A stretch of DNA of 64,000 nucleotides from JBBRDU01 sp038230335 (GTDB taxonomy: Bacteria; Verrucomicrobiota; Verrucomicrobiia; Chthoniobacterales; UBA10450). Positions 8,724 through 18,189 of the stretch are shown one piece after another. Below the pieces are notes generated by a model, which was given only the letters and a program-made list of their open reading frames with translations, did not search any database and was not told the origin of the DNA. The stretch covers positions 62,001 to 126,000 of the forward strand of contig JBBRNL010000002.1 in assembly GCA_038230335.1 (NCBI GenBank). The letters are read 5' to 3'. The translations under genes were made by a program, and so were the position numbers. Within the stretch, counting starts at the first letter, position 1; every line of letters starts with the position of its first letter.

Positions 8724-8815
8724 AGAGCTGTGGGGCCGCGGGCCGCGGCGTCCGGTTTGAGTGAAAGCGATGCAAATAGCGTTGCAACCGTTCAGGCGTT
8801 CGACAGAGTCACGGC

Positions 8816-10270
8816 ATGTCCCGCCGCGCCGCGCTTTTCCTGATGCTCGCGGTCTGGGCCTCGATCTATCTGCCTTCGCTCGGCCTGTTTGAAATTAAGG
8901 GTGAAGAAGGCCGCCGCATCTTGCCCGGCATGGCCATGCTCGAAAGCGGGAACTACCTCGTGCCGCAAGTCGGAGGCGAAGACTATTTTCGCAAACCGCC
9001 GCTGATTAACTGGCTCGTAGCGGCGTCCTTCAAACTCTTTCGCGTCAGAAACGAATGGACCGCTCGTGCGCCTTCCGTGCTCTGTGTGCTCGCTGTCGCC
9101 ATTGCCTTTGTCACCGTGGCGCGGCGCAGCCTTGGTCCGTCCGGGTCGGTCATCGCAGGTCTCGTTTGGCTAACGAACGTCGGTATTCTCCAGAAAGGAC
9201 GGCTCATCGAGATTGAGGCGCTTTATGTTTCTTTGTCTGCGCTCGCCCTCGTCTTCTGGATGAGTTGGTGGCGGGAGCAGCGTTCGCCCTGGCTGACCTG
9301 GATCGTACCATGGATTTTTCTGGGACTGGGTTGTCTTGCCAAAGGCCCCACCCATCTGTTCTTTTTCTACGCCGTCGTGGTCGCGGTGCTGTGGCAGACA
9401 AAACAGTGGCGGTTACTTTTTCATCCCGCGCACTTTGTCGGCATCGCCCTCATGCTCGGAATCTTTGGCGCCTGGGCCATTCCGTTCATGCAGGCTAACG
9501 ACAGTGGAAAAGTGATGAACAAATGGTCGACCCAATTCACCGGGCGCGTCACGGGCGAGATTTTTACCTTCAGCGTTTGGATCACGGTGCTGCCGCGCGC
9601 GGTGGCCTATCTGCTTCCGTGGGTTCTTCTCGCGCCTCTCATTCGTTTTCAAAAATTCAGGGAAGAATTCGACGGGAGGATCGCGCGAGGCCTGATCTGG
9701 GGAGCGGCTGTGCCGTTGATCGTAGTGAGTCTGATGCCCGGGTCGGCTCCGCGCTATTCGCTTCCGGCGGTCGCGCCGTTTTGTTGGTTGATTGGGATGG
9801 TGCTGGCAGAAAACGCCGTGGCCGAGCCAGCCTGGCTCATGTGGCGGAGAGATCCGCGCTGGCTGGACGGGTTGGGCGGACCGCTCTTTCAGGGGGTTGG
9901 CCGTTTGTTCGTTATTCTGGCGGTGACGGCCGGACTGATTGGTTATCCGGTGGCCGCCCTCGCGGCGACGCATCGGCAGAAGGTGAAGAACATCGCGGAC
10001 AAGATTAATGCGGTCGTTCCGTCGACCGAGACGCTCTACGCGGTCGATCCGAATTATCAGCCATTCTTTTTCTATATGCATGCGCCGGTGAAATACGTCA
10101 GCAGCGTGGAAGAACTTCCCTGGGAGGCGCGATATTTTGTGGTTCGGCCGGTCGATGAGAAGGATGCCGTGGGCAGCCAGAAATGGGCACCCCGGCACGC
10201 TCGTTCCATTTTGCGGGTGAAGGATTATCGCGACCAGACGGTCGTCGTGTTTGTGGTGGATTCGGCCTGA
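8816..10270 (+). CDS. ArnT-like glycosyltransferase (family 39/83), membrane
   Basis: A 484-residue polytopic protein of the PMT/ArnT class, which moves sugars from polyprenyl-phosphate donors onto lipids or proteins on the periplasmic side. After the first membrane segment comes the conserved acidic loop (FEIKGEEGRRILPGMAMLES) and the DYFRKPPLINWL motif typical of ArnT homologues. About ten hydrophobic segments follow, then a soluble C-terminal domain of roughly 100 residues. It stands alone, divergent from the nusA operon. The acceptor is unknown; lipid A modification would be one possibility. Confidence 0.82.
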   Translation: MSRRAALFLMLAVWASIYLPSLGLFEIKGEEGRRILPGMAMLESGNYLVPQVGGEDYFRKPPLINWLVAASFKLFRVRNEWTARAPSVLCVLAVAIAFVTVARRSLGPSGSVIAGLVWLTNVGILQKGRLIEIEALYVSLSALALVFWMSWWREQRSPWLTWIVPWIFLGLGCLAKGPTHLFFFYAVVVAVLWQTKQWRLLFHPAHFVGIALMLGIFGAWAIPFMQANDSGKVMNKWSTQFTGRVTGEIFTFSVWITVLPRAVAYLLPWVLLAPLIRFQKFREEFDGRIARGLIWGAAVPLIVVSLMPGSAPRYSLPAVAPFCWLIGMVLAENAVAEPAWLMWRRDPRWLDGLGGPLFQGVGRLFVILAVTAGLIGYPVAALAATHRQKVKNIADKINAVVPSTETLYAVDPNYQPFFFYMHAPVKYVSSVEELPWEARYFVVRPVDEKDAVGSQKWAPRHARSILRVKDYRDQTVVVFVVDSA

Positions 10271-10288
10271 GCGGTCCGGTGATACGCG

Positions 10289-10324
10289 TTGACAGACGGA
10301 AATTAGTTAGCATGCTAACTAATT
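10289..10324 (+). promoter_or_regulatory. marR promoter region with perfect palindromic operator
   Basis: A TTGACA hexamer lies at 10289-10294. Bases 10301-10324 form a perfect 24-bp palindrome with half-site AATTAGTTAGCA. The marR ATG is only three bases beyond (10328), and there is no Shine-Dalgarno sequence between. The palindrome is the size expected for a MarR dimer and would cover the -10 region, which fits autorepression of the marR-adaptor-pump operon. No clean -10 hexamer can be assigned. Confidence 0.75.
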
Positions 10325-10327
10325 CCG

Positions 10328-10816
10328 ATGCCGACGACCGACGCAGAAATTATGGGCCCGTTGCTTCATGGCACGGCCCGGGCCTGGCGGCTCAAACTCG
10401 ATGAACGCTTGAAGCCGCTTGGCATGAGCCAGGCGAAATGGCGCACGCTTCTTCATTTGTCGCTCGTGGACCAACCTCTCACACAGTCGGAGATTGCCTC
10501 CCGGCTTGGGATTGAAGAGCCCACCCTGGTCAACCTGTTGCATCGGCTGGAAAAGGCTGGCTGGGTAAAACGCGCCAGCGCCGAGCACGATCGGCGCTGC
10601 AAGACGGTCACTTTGCAACGGCGCGCCCATCGCGCGATTGGACTGATCGATGCCGCGGCGCGTGAACTCAGGCAAGAATTGCTTTCCGATATCTCGCATC
10701 GCGACCTCGACACTTGCATGCGCGTCCTTTCGCGTATTCGCGCCAAGGCCGAACGCGCCAACGGCGAATCGGCTAACGGGAAGCGCAATGCTCATGGGAG
10801 GGAAGAGGGGAAATGA
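10328..10816 (+). CDS. MarR-family transcriptional regulator
   Basis: A 162-residue winged-helix regulator. Helices around HGTARAWRLKLDERLKPLGM form the dimer region. The DNA-binding domain contains LTQSEIASRLGIEEPTLVNL and the wing motif VKRASAEHDRRCKTVTL, close to the family consensus DxRDRR. It starts right behind a perfect palindrome and overlaps the adaptor gene by four bases (ATGA), so it very likely represses its own operon and is released by a pump substrate. The ligand is unknown. Confidence 0.93.
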   Translation: MPTTDAEIMGPLLHGTARAWRLKLDERLKPLGMSQAKWRTLLHLSLVDQPLTQSEIASRLGIEEPTLVNLLHRLEKAGWVKRASAEHDRRCKTVTLQRRAHRAIGLIDAAARELRQELLSDISHRDLDTCMRVLSRIRAKAERANGESANGKRNAHGREEGK

Positions 10817-12039
10817 CGACGATGACGCGAGTGAACGTGGCCACGCGCGAGTTGGTCGGCGATTTGGAACAGCGCGTCGGGGGCAGGCGGCGTCTCTACG
10901 TCTTCGGGGGAATCGCCCTGGTTATTGTGTTGTTGCTTCTTCTGCGATTTATGGGCGGTCGAAAAAAGCCGCTGCCGGCACCGCCACCGCGGCCGGTCAT
11001 TGTGAGCAAGGTCATTAGCAAGGACGTCCCGCTGTATCTCGATGAAATTGGGACCTGCGCCGCGGTCGAAACAGTGCAGGTGCAATCGCAGGTCAGTGGT
11101 CAGATTATCTCGCGCGAGTTTCAAGACGGAGCCGACGTCAGGAAAGGGGATATCCTTTTCAAGATCGACTCTCGTCCCTATGAGGCCGCTCTGGCGCAGG
11201 CGCAGGGACAACTGGCGCAGTCGCAGTCGCAAGTCCTGCTCGACCAGATCACCGTAAAACGGCAGCAGGAGTTGCGCGCCAAGAGTGTCATCTCCCCCCA
11301 GGAACTGGATACAGCCCAGGCCACGGTCAAGAATGACGACGCCAAGGTAAAGAGTGCGGAAGGCGCGGTCGCCGCCGCGCAGGTGAATCTCGATTACTGC
11401 ACGATCCGATCGCCCATTGATGGGCGGGCCGGACTCCGTCAGGTAGACGTGGGCAATATCGTGGGAAGCGGAAGTGCCACCGTGGGAGGTGTGCTGGTGA
11501 CGATCCAGGCGATCGATCCGATCTACACAGATTTTACCGTGGCCGAGCCCGACCTCGCCCTGGTGCGGCGTTATCTCGGCGGGCCGAATGTGAAAGTCCT
11601 GACGGACGCGGAGGATGACCAGATTCCTCCGCGCGAAGGGACGCTTTCATTTATCGATAATGCTCTGCAACCGGGGTCCGGCACAATCAAAGCCCGCGCC
11701 GTCACGCCCAATTCGGACCGCGCCCTGTGGCCTTCGCAGTTCGTGCATGTGCGTTTGATTCTGGATGTTTTAAAGGGTGCCAAATTAGTCCCCAGTGGCG
11801 CCGTCCAGATCGGCCAGAATGGTCCGTACATTTTCATCGTAAAACCCGATTCGACCCTCGACCTGCGTCAGGTCAAAGCGGGTCAGCGCCAGGATGATCT
11901 CACAGTGGTCACGGAGGGAGTCAACGCAGGCGAGACCGTGGTGGTGGCTGGCCAATTACAACTTGCGCCCGGAGCCAGGGTTGTCGCAAAGGAAGCGGCC
12001 GAAGGAGCGAGTTCAAAAAGTAGCGGCGCGTTGAAATAA
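10813..12039 (+). CDS. RND efflux periplasmic adaptor (membrane fusion protein)
   Basis: A 408-residue HlyD/AcrA-type adaptor that links the inner-membrane pump to an outer-membrane channel. An N-terminal membrane anchor lies near residues 34-53 (YVFGGIALVIVLLLLLRF). The first lipoyl half begins VQVQSQVSGQIISREFQDGA, followed by an alpha-helical hairpin (about 105-185), the second lipoyl half (CTIRSPIDGRAGLRQVDVGN) and beta-barrel domains. It is translationally coupled to marR, and the pump gene follows after six bases. Confidence 0.93.
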   Translation: MTTMTRVNVATRELVGDLEQRVGGRRRLYVFGGIALVIVLLLLLRFMGGRKKPLPAPPPRPVIVSKVISKDVPLYLDEIGTCAAVETVQVQSQVSGQIISREFQDGADVRKGDILFKIDSRPYEAALAQAQGQLAQSQSQVLLDQITVKRQQELRAKSVISPQELDTAQATVKNDDAKVKSAEGAVAAAQVNLDYCTIRSPIDGRAGLRQVDVGNIVGSGSATVGGVLVTIQAIDPIYTDFTVAEPDLALVRRYLGGPNVKVLTDAEDDQIPPREGTLSFIDNALQPGSGTIKARAVTPNSDRALWPSQFVHVRLILDVLKGAKLVPSGAVQIGQNGPYIFIVKPDSTLDLRQVKAGQRQDDLTVVTEGVNAGETVVVAGQLQLAPGARVVAKEAAEGASSKSSGALK

Positions 12040-12045
12040 TCGGCC

Positions 12046-15000
12046 ATGTCTGATTCGTTCGACGATCGCGGGAACCAGCGTCACGGAGACGACGGCGGTA
12101 GCAATGACAGGTCCGGTAAAAAAACTCTGGCTGGCAAGTTGATCCAGTTTTCGTCCGGCCTTTCCCTGCCTTTCATCCAACGGCCTGTCATGACGACGCT
12201 GTTGACGGTGTCGATCATCGTTTTCGGCATCCTCACTTACAAACAATTGGCCGTGAACGATCTGCCGGCGGTCGATTACCCTGTCATTTCCGTGTCGGTT
12301 TCGTATCCCGGGGCCAATCCCGAGACGATGGCGAACACGATCGCGACGCCCCTGGAGAAACAGTTCACGCAGATTCCTGGTCTGACGCTTTCCACGAGTT
12401 CGAGCACGCAGGGGACCACGGCCATTACTCTGCAATTTGAGTTATCGAAAGGAGTTGATGCCGCCGCCACCGACGTGCAGTCCGCCATCCAGCGTGCCAC
12501 GGGTCAGCTCCCGGCTGATCTGCCCAGCCCTCCGACGTTCATCAAGACCAATCCGAACGATCAGCCGGTCACTTATATAGCGTTGACCAGTGATACGCTG
12601 ACTGACGGCGCTCTCTATAAGTACGCCAGCACGCAGGTGCAACAGCGCGTCAACATCCTGCCGGGCGTTTCCCAGGTAAGCGTTTTTGGCGTGAAAGGGG
12701 CGATCCGAATCAAAGCAAATCCGGGGGCACTCGCTTCGCGAAATTTGACGTTGGACGACCTCTCGACCGCCATTAAGGCCAACACATCCTATTCCGGCGC
12801 CGGCCAGCTTGACGGAAAAAATCAGTCCTTTGTTCTGCGCCCGAATGGGCAGATTGAAAACGCGGAAGGGTACCGCAACATCATTATCGCGCGGGCCAGG
12901 GATAACGCGCCCGTCTATCTGCGCGACGTGGCGGACGTGGTTGATGGCGTGCAGGATGAGCGGCTTTCCCGACATTTCTTTGCGCGCGGTTTCAATCCGC
13001 CAGCTTCAACCATTGTGCTGGCGGTTTCCCGTCAGGCCGGGGCCAATGCAGTGGCGGTCGCAAAATCGGTTAACGATCTGCTTCCTCAACTGCGCCTTGA
13101 GCTTCCCGGTTCCATCCGGTTGATTCCGACTTTTGATCGCTCCGCCACAATCGTTCAATCGGTTTCGGACGTGCAGGCCACGCTCTTCATCGCCTTCGTC
13201 CTCGTCATTCTTGTCATCTTCATGTTCCTGGGCCGCGCCGCCGACACCCTCATTCCGGTCGTCGCGCTTCCTCTTTCCCTTCTCATCACGTTCCTGGCCA
13301 TGTGGGCCCTCAACTATTCGATCAACAATCTCACCTTGATGGCCATGACTCTGGCGATCGGATTTTTGGTGGATGATGCGATCGTTTTCCTCGAGAACGT
13401 GGTGCGCCGCGCCGAGCACGGCGAATCGATTTATCGAGCGACTCTGAACAGCGCTGGCGAAATTTCTTTCACCATTCTTTCCATGACGCTGTCGCTGGCC
13501 GCCGTCTTCATTCCGCTCGCTTTCATGCCCGGGCTGCTCGGCCGCATTTTTCGCGAGTTCTCCATCACGATTATTGTTGCCATCTTCGCTTCCGGCCTGG
13601 TCTCCCTGACGCTGACGCCTCTGATGTGTTCGCGTTTGCTGGCTGAGCGCGGGCCGGGTCATGCCAGGACTTGGACCGAGCGATTGGTCGGCCGGTTTTT
13701 CGAGCGCGTGGTTCGTTCCTACGGCCGGACGCTCGATTGGTTTCTGGATCACGGCTGGATTGCGGCCCCCATCATCGTTGCATGCCTGGTGGGCGTTTGG
13801 TTCTTCTTTAGCGCTTTGCCGTTCACTCTTCTGCCGACCGGCGACAGCGGCGTTATCCGCGGTCTTTTTATCGTGCAAGAGGGAGCATCGCCCCTGCAGC
13901 AGCGGCAATTGCAGGACAAAATTGATCCGGTTCTACAGGCCAATAAAGCCGTCGACAAATATTTCACCGTGGTGGGACGGGGCGGACAAAGCGCAGGTGT
14001 TTTTACCGTCATATTCCTGAAAGACGTGAAGGATCGGCTCGGGATTGAGGAGGTGGCGGCCGACCTGCGCAAGGCGGTCAGCCAGATCCCCGGCATCTTC
14101 CCGACCCTGAATCCGCAGCCGGTCCTGCAAATCAACATTGGCGCAACGGGAAGTTCTTTTGGACGCTACTCCTACGTCCTGAGCGGAATTGATCCGCAGG
14201 AAGTTTACGCGGCGGCCGACGCCTTCGGCGCAAAACTCCGTTCCTACGATGGCTTCGTCGCACCTCCGCGCGCGGACCTTTTTCGGAACACGCCCAATAT
14301 CGATATTAATATCGATCGCGATCGGGCCAGCATTTTCGGTGTTTCCACGACGAAATTGCAAACGCTTCTGCGCTCGGCTTACTCCCAGAATTACGTCTAT
14401 TTGATCAAGCAGGCCGATGACCAGTATCAGGTCATCCTGGAAGTGGATGACCGGGAGCGCGCCACGCCGGACGACCTGAGCCGCGTTTATGTGAAATCGG
14501 ATAACAACAGCACTCTTGTTCCCGTTCGGGCCGTCACGAAGACGGCCACGAGGCTCGGCCTTCAATCCGTTAATCACTTGAATCAATTTACCAGCGTGAC
14601 GTTTGGATTTGATACCAAGCCGGGTGTTGCGCTGGGTGATGTCACTGCCTTCATGCAGAAAACCGCCTCCGAGACCCTGCCTCCGACCGTGAAGGGAGAA
14701 CTTCAGGGCGAAGGATTAGTGCTGGAGGAACTTTTCCAGGCGCTTCCTTTTCTGGTTCTGGCCGCACTCTTCGTCATGTACGTGATCCTCGGCATCCTTT
14801 ATGAGAGCTATGTCCATCCCATCACGGTTCTTTCCGCCCTTGTCCCCGCCGTGGTCGGCGGTTTGCTCACTCTCTGGCTCTTCCGTTCAACTCTCTCGCT
14901 CTATTCGGTGATCGGTTTGTTTCTGCTCATGGGCATCGTGAAGAAGAACGGCATCATGATCGTCGACTTTGCCCTTCATCGACTGGATGAAGGGTACGAT

Positions 15001-15345
15001 CGCCGAACCGCCATCCATGAGGCGAGTGTGGAACGGTTCCGTCCCATTATCATGACGACGCTGGCCGCGTTGATGGGCGCAGTGCCGCTGGCCCTGGGCT
15101 ATGGCGCGGACGGTTCGTCGCGCCGGCCCCTCGGTCTTGTCATTGTGGGAGGCCTCATCATTTCGCAGCTCATCACGCTTTACATCACGCCGGTCATTTA
15201 CCTCGCGTTGGAATCGTTTCAGGAACGGGTCCTGGACAGGGTTCCGTTTTTGCGGAGCGGCCACACCCGCCACGACGGGGCAGTCCAAGGGAACGCGGCG
15301 GAGGGAGAATTGCAGCCTGTTCCCGTCCCAGCGGATCGACCTTAA
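12046..15345 (+). CDS. RND multidrug efflux permease (MdtB/MdtC-like)
   Basis: A 1099-residue RND transporter, the proton-driven inner-membrane pump of a tripartite efflux system. TM1 follows LPFIQRPVMTTLLTVSIIVF and the porter domain begins YPGANPETMANTIATPLEKQ. The proton-relay TM4 segment carries the paired acidic residues in AIGFLVDDAIVFLENV. The second half repeats the layout, with GIVKKNGIMIVDFA. The sequence pattern is closest to MdtB/MdtC-type pumps. The N-terminus has an extra ~40-residue polar segment. No outer-membrane factor gene follows. Confidence 0.94.
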   Translation: MSDSFDDRGNQRHGDDGGSNDRSGKKTLAGKLIQFSSGLSLPFIQRPVMTTLLTVSIIVFGILTYKQLAVNDLPAVDYPVISVSVSYPGANPETMANTIATPLEKQFTQIPGLTLSTSSSTQGTTAITLQFELSKGVDAAATDVQSAIQRATGQLPADLPSPPTFIKTNPNDQPVTYIALTSDTLTDGALYKYASTQVQQRVNILPGVSQVSVFGVKGAIRIKANPGALASRNLTLDDLSTAIKANTSYSGAGQLDGKNQSFVLRPNGQIENAEGYRNIIIARARDNAPVYLRDVADVVDGVQDERLSRHFFARGFNPPASTIVLAVSRQAGANAVAVAKSVNDLLPQLRLELPGSIRLIPTFDRSATIVQSVSDVQATLFIAFVLVILVIFMFLGRAADTLIPVVALPLSLLITFLAMWALNYSINNLTLMAMTLAIGFLVDDAIVFLENVVRRAEHGESIYRATLNSAGEISFTILSMTLSLAAVFIPLAFMPGLLGRIFREFSITIIVAIFASGLVSLTLTPLMCSRLLAERGPGHARTWTERLVGRFFERVVRSYGRTLDWFLDHGWIAAPIIVACLVGVWFFFSALPFTLLPTGDSGVIRGLFIVQEGASPLQQRQLQDKIDPVLQANKAVDKYFTVVGRGGQSAGVFTVIFLKDVKDRLGIEEVAADLRKAVSQIPGIFPTLNPQPVLQINIGATGSSFGRYSYVLSGIDPQEVYAAADAFGAKLRSYDGFVAPPRADLFRNTPNIDINIDRDRASIFGVSTTKLQTLLRSAYSQNYVYLIKQADDQYQVILEVDDRERATPDDLSRVYVKSDNNSTLVPVRAVTKTATRLGLQSVNHLNQFTSVTFGFDTKPGVALGDVTAFMQKTASETLPPTVKGELQGEGLVLEELFQALPFLVLAALFVMYVILGILYESYVHPITVLSALVPAVVGGLLTLWLFRSTLSLYSVIGLFLLMGIVKKNGIMIVDFALHRLDEGYDRRTAIHEASVERFRPIIMTTLAALMGAVPLALGYGADGSSRRPLGLVIVGGLIISQLITLYITPVIYLALESFQERVLDRVPFLRSGHTRHDGAVQGNAAEGELQPVPVPADRP

Positions 15346-15459
15346 AACGCAGCTTCAGGGCGAGGCGCTCGCGCTTCCGGATTTGAACCTGAATCCCACT
15401 GCGGGCAAGCCGGCCATGAAGAGCAAGTCGTTAAGGCGATAACCTCTCCAGGAAATGAT

Positions 15460-16014
15460 TCAGAGAGGGTTCTTTTGGGCAACGCTCGAATTGACTTGCA
15501 CGTCGATCCGCTCGCGACCGTGGACGAAATGAACGACGCCATCTTCAATCTTTGCCACCCGAACCGTGGCCGGGCCGGAAGCGGTCGAAACGACGACGGT
15601 TTCACCTTCCGCCACTTTTTTACCGTTCACGATGGCCAGGCGGGTTGAGCCGAGAGAAATGGCGGTGACGTGGAACAGATCGGATGTGAGCGTGGCACCA
15701 CCTGCAGCCGCTTCCGCCTCCTCATTGGCTTGGCCCGATTGCGAGGTCGTTTCTGATGAAACGACGGAGGAGTGATGGAGCCACCGCTTTTCAAGGAGAT
15801 AGGACAAGCCGACCGTGAAGGCGATGCCGATGAGCAGAATACTTCCGACAAAAGTAAGGCGACCACCTTGTGGCGGAGGCGGGCCCGAATCGACCGATCC
15901 TGTGCTGAGTTTAGGCTGATCGCTCTCCGAGGCGGCCGTTTCCAAGAGACGCGGAGGCGGCGTATCGCGCTGCACAATGCGCAACTCTTCGTCCCCGGAA
16001 GGAGAAGGATTCAT
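15460..16014 (-). CDS. unknown protein with one membrane segment
   Basis: From the ATG at 16014 the product has 184 residues: a Pro/Ser-rich cytoplasmic-type head of ~50 residues, one membrane segment (FVGSILLIGIAFTVGLSYLL), an acidic Ser/Gly/Ala linker, and a C-terminal ~65-residue domain of predicted beta strands (VTAISLGSTRLAIVNGKKV, RVAKIEDGVVHFVHGRERI). The tail domain recalls the beta domains of GspB/PilP-like assembly proteins, but no such genes are nearby, so this is a weak comparison. A longer start at 16110 is possible. It faces the pump operon end to end. Confidence 0.55.
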   Translation of the reverse strand: MNPSPSGDEELRIVQRDTPPPRLLETAASESDQPKLSTGSVDSGPPPPQGGRLTFVGSILLIGIAFTVGLSYLLEKRWLHHSSVVSSETTSQSGQANEEAEAAAGGATLTSDLFHVTAISLGSTRLAIVNGKKVAEGETVVVSTASGPATVRVAKIEDGVVHFVHGRERIDVQVNSSVAQKNPL

Positions 16015-16225
16015 AGGCGGAAAACTGACAACGGGAGACTGACGGCTTTTTCCGCAAATGGCAATCTTAAAGAAATGACCTTTTTTGGTTAGGGCCGTGT
16101 TTTTTTGCATCGCCGGGCTAAAGAATGGCCTCTTCGGGAAGTTCGTTCGGGCTTGTCCGTGCGGGTTCCCGCGATCTTGGCCACTGTCCTGTGCGACAAG
16201 GTTCTGTTAACGTTCCTCGCACTGC

Positions 16226-17167
16226 ATGGACGCTCAATTCGAAAAGGAACAATCGGCCTCCGGTGAGTTTCAACGTCAGGAGGATGCTTTCCGTTCCTGG
16301 ATTTCCGATGACGGCTCAACGCCATACTCAGCCGTGGCGGATCGTTATCATCTCTATGTTTCGTTGGCCTGTCCTTGGGCCAGTCGAACCGTTATTTTTC
16401 GAAAACTGAAAGGTTTAGAAGAAGCCATCGGCATGACCGTGGTCGATCCGGTCCGGGACGAGCGAGGCTGGGCCTTCCGGGATGGCCCCGGTTTCAATAC
16501 CTATCCAATCAATGGTTTCCAGTTTCTGAGTGGGGCTTATCAGGCGACCGATCCGAACTTTGATGGGCGCGTCACGGTACCTGTCTTGTGGGATAAGCGG
16601 ACCGGGAAAATCGTGAACAATTGCGAAGACGATATCTGCGTGATGTTCAATCAGGTGTTCAACGCGGTCGCGCGAAACAGGGAGATGAATTTTCTGCCCG
16701 AGAATATCAAAGTGGAACACATCGCGTTGGCTGATTTCATCTACGACAAAGTGAACAACGGTGTCTACAGGGCGGGCTTCGCCACGCGCCAGCGCCCCTA
16801 CGAAATAGCGTGCCGTCATCTGTTTGAGGCGCTCGATCAACTCGAAACGCGTCTGGCCGTCAGCAGATACCTTTTCCACGATCGAATCGTCGAAGCAGAC
16901 TGGAGGCTTTTTTGTACGCTGGTGCGTTTCGACGCGGTCTATCACGGACACTTTAAATGCAACATCCGCCGCATCGTCGACTATCCGAACTTGCAGGGTT
17001 ATCTGCTGGATCTTTATCAATACCCGGGCGTGGCCGAGACGGTGAATCTTGACCACATCAAGCGCCACTACTACATCACGCACACGGCGATTAATCCGAC
17101 CGGCATCGTGCCGCTTGGTCCTGCCCTCGACCTAACTAAAGCGCACGGTCGTAGTCTTCTGTCCTGA
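16226..17167 (+). CDS. yqjG: glutathionyl-hydroquinone reductase (YqjG/ECM4-type GST)
   Basis: A 313-residue xi-class glutathione transferase that reduces glutathionyl-hydroquinones using a catalytic Cys. The N-terminal thioredoxin-like domain has the signature ACPWASRT with Cys49, where omega-type enzymes carry their reactive Cys. VPVLWDKRTGKIVNNCEDDI corresponds to the glutathione-binding strand and loop. The helical domain has DRIVEADWRLFCTLVRFDAV and HFKCNIRRIVDYPNLQGYL, both typical of the family. It is a single gene. Confidence 0.95.
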   Translation: MDAQFEKEQSASGEFQRQEDAFRSWISDDGSTPYSAVADRYHLYVSLACPWASRTVIFRKLKGLEEAIGMTVVDPVRDERGWAFRDGPGFNTYPINGFQFLSGAYQATDPNFDGRVTVPVLWDKRTGKIVNNCEDDICVMFNQVFNAVARNREMNFLPENIKVEHIALADFIYDKVNNGVYRAGFATRQRPYEIACRHLFEALDQLETRLAVSRYLFHDRIVEADWRLFCTLVRFDAVYHGHFKCNIRRIVDYPNLQGYLLDLYQYPGVAETVNLDHIKRHYYITHTAINPTGIVPLGPALDLTKAHGRSLLS

Positions 17168-17245
17168 CCTGTGAAATCGGTGTCCGTCGATGGCTGAATT
17201 TTCTCACCTTCTCGTCTTTCCTCTTCAGCTCGTTGCCAACCTTCA

Positions 17246-17638
17246 TTAAGGAGAGTGGCGCGGGCCATCGAATAGCGAAGAGGGGGGCGCTTTCAGAGAG
17301 CCTTGCTTGAATGCGGCGGTCGCTTCCTGGACCGTGGCGAACATCGGAATGGCTTTGTCCAGCTGTGTCATTTCAAAAATCGCTTGCAGATTTTTATTTA
17401 ACCCGACCAGACAAAGAATTCCGGCGTGTCGGGAGGCATCGCGGAAGTATTCGATGATGGCGGCCAGCCCGGTGGAATCGACGTATGCGACGTTGCTCAG
17501 CTCCAGAATGAGAGCCGGGCTTCTCGTTTTGATCTTCGCCTGAAAGAGAGAGCGAAGAACCGGCGCATAATGCAGGTCGATTTCACCCTCCAGGGCAAAG
17601 ACATCAATGCCTTCCTCGACTGACTCCTTAAGTCGCAT
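17246..17638 (-). CDS. STAS-domain protein (anti-sigma factor antagonist type)
   Basis: A 130-residue single STAS domain. It has the family layout VFALEGEIDLHYAPVLRSLF, then LILELSNVAYVDSTGLAAI, where Ser55 of DSTG is the expected phosphorylation site, then the C-terminal helix around MFATVQEATAAF. Such proteins relay signals in partner-switching pathways by binding an anti-sigma kinase. No RsbW/SpoIIAB-type kinase or PP2C phosphatase is adjacent, so the partner is unknown. Confidence 0.9.
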   Translation of the reverse strand: MRLKESVEEGIDVFALEGEIDLHYAPVLRSLFQAKIKTRSPALILELSNVAYVDSTGLAAIIEYFRDASRHAGILCLVGLNKNLQAIFEMTQLDKAIPMFATVQEATAAFKQGSLKAPPSSLFDGPRHSP

Positions 17639-18189
17639 GCGCCGGTAACATGAACGCTTTTCCCCTGCTTGGGAAGTGGCCGGATGCGAAAGCCGAGAAC
17701 GGCACAGCCAGCGTTGCCTAACGAGACTAGGGCGAAGGCGGGAAGGGCGCGGTGGAAAGTGCAGCAGTGACTCGCGTGTATACGCGCGTCAATTCCTGGA
17801 ACAGCGGGAGAATCGTCGGTTTCCCTTCCGGAGATTCTTGCAAATGTTTTGAAGGGGCTGTCCAGATTTGGAATGGCTGTCCCGATCTCTTGAATTTTGC
17901 TGGTCTAGGGTGCCCTGACTCCATCGGGATAATCACCCGGGCACGGACTTCGGTCCCTTCGTTCGCTTTGCAGCGTCGCTTTGGCCGAGCCGGACCCACC
18001 GCCGGCAGGACGAGCAATTTCACTTTCGCGTCGTCGGCTTTGAAATGTCTGGGCGGGAGATTCATGTCGTTAAGGTTATTACTGTATTCGTAGGGAATAC
18101 CATATCCGGTCGCATGGGCGGTCGCGCCTTTGTCACATGGGATCCTCCTCTGGCTGGGCCGGAAATGACAACCGCCTGTGTCTGTTGGT
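17639..18189. other. gene-poor gap with one doubtful minus-strand frame
   Basis: This 551-base gap has no recognised gene. An open frame of 159 codons on the minus strand (17727-18206) overlaps the histidine kinase end and shows no signal peptide or known motif. An inexact plus-strand frame overlaps it. The composition looks non-coding or decayed. No RNA gene or terminator is evident. Confidence 0.4.
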
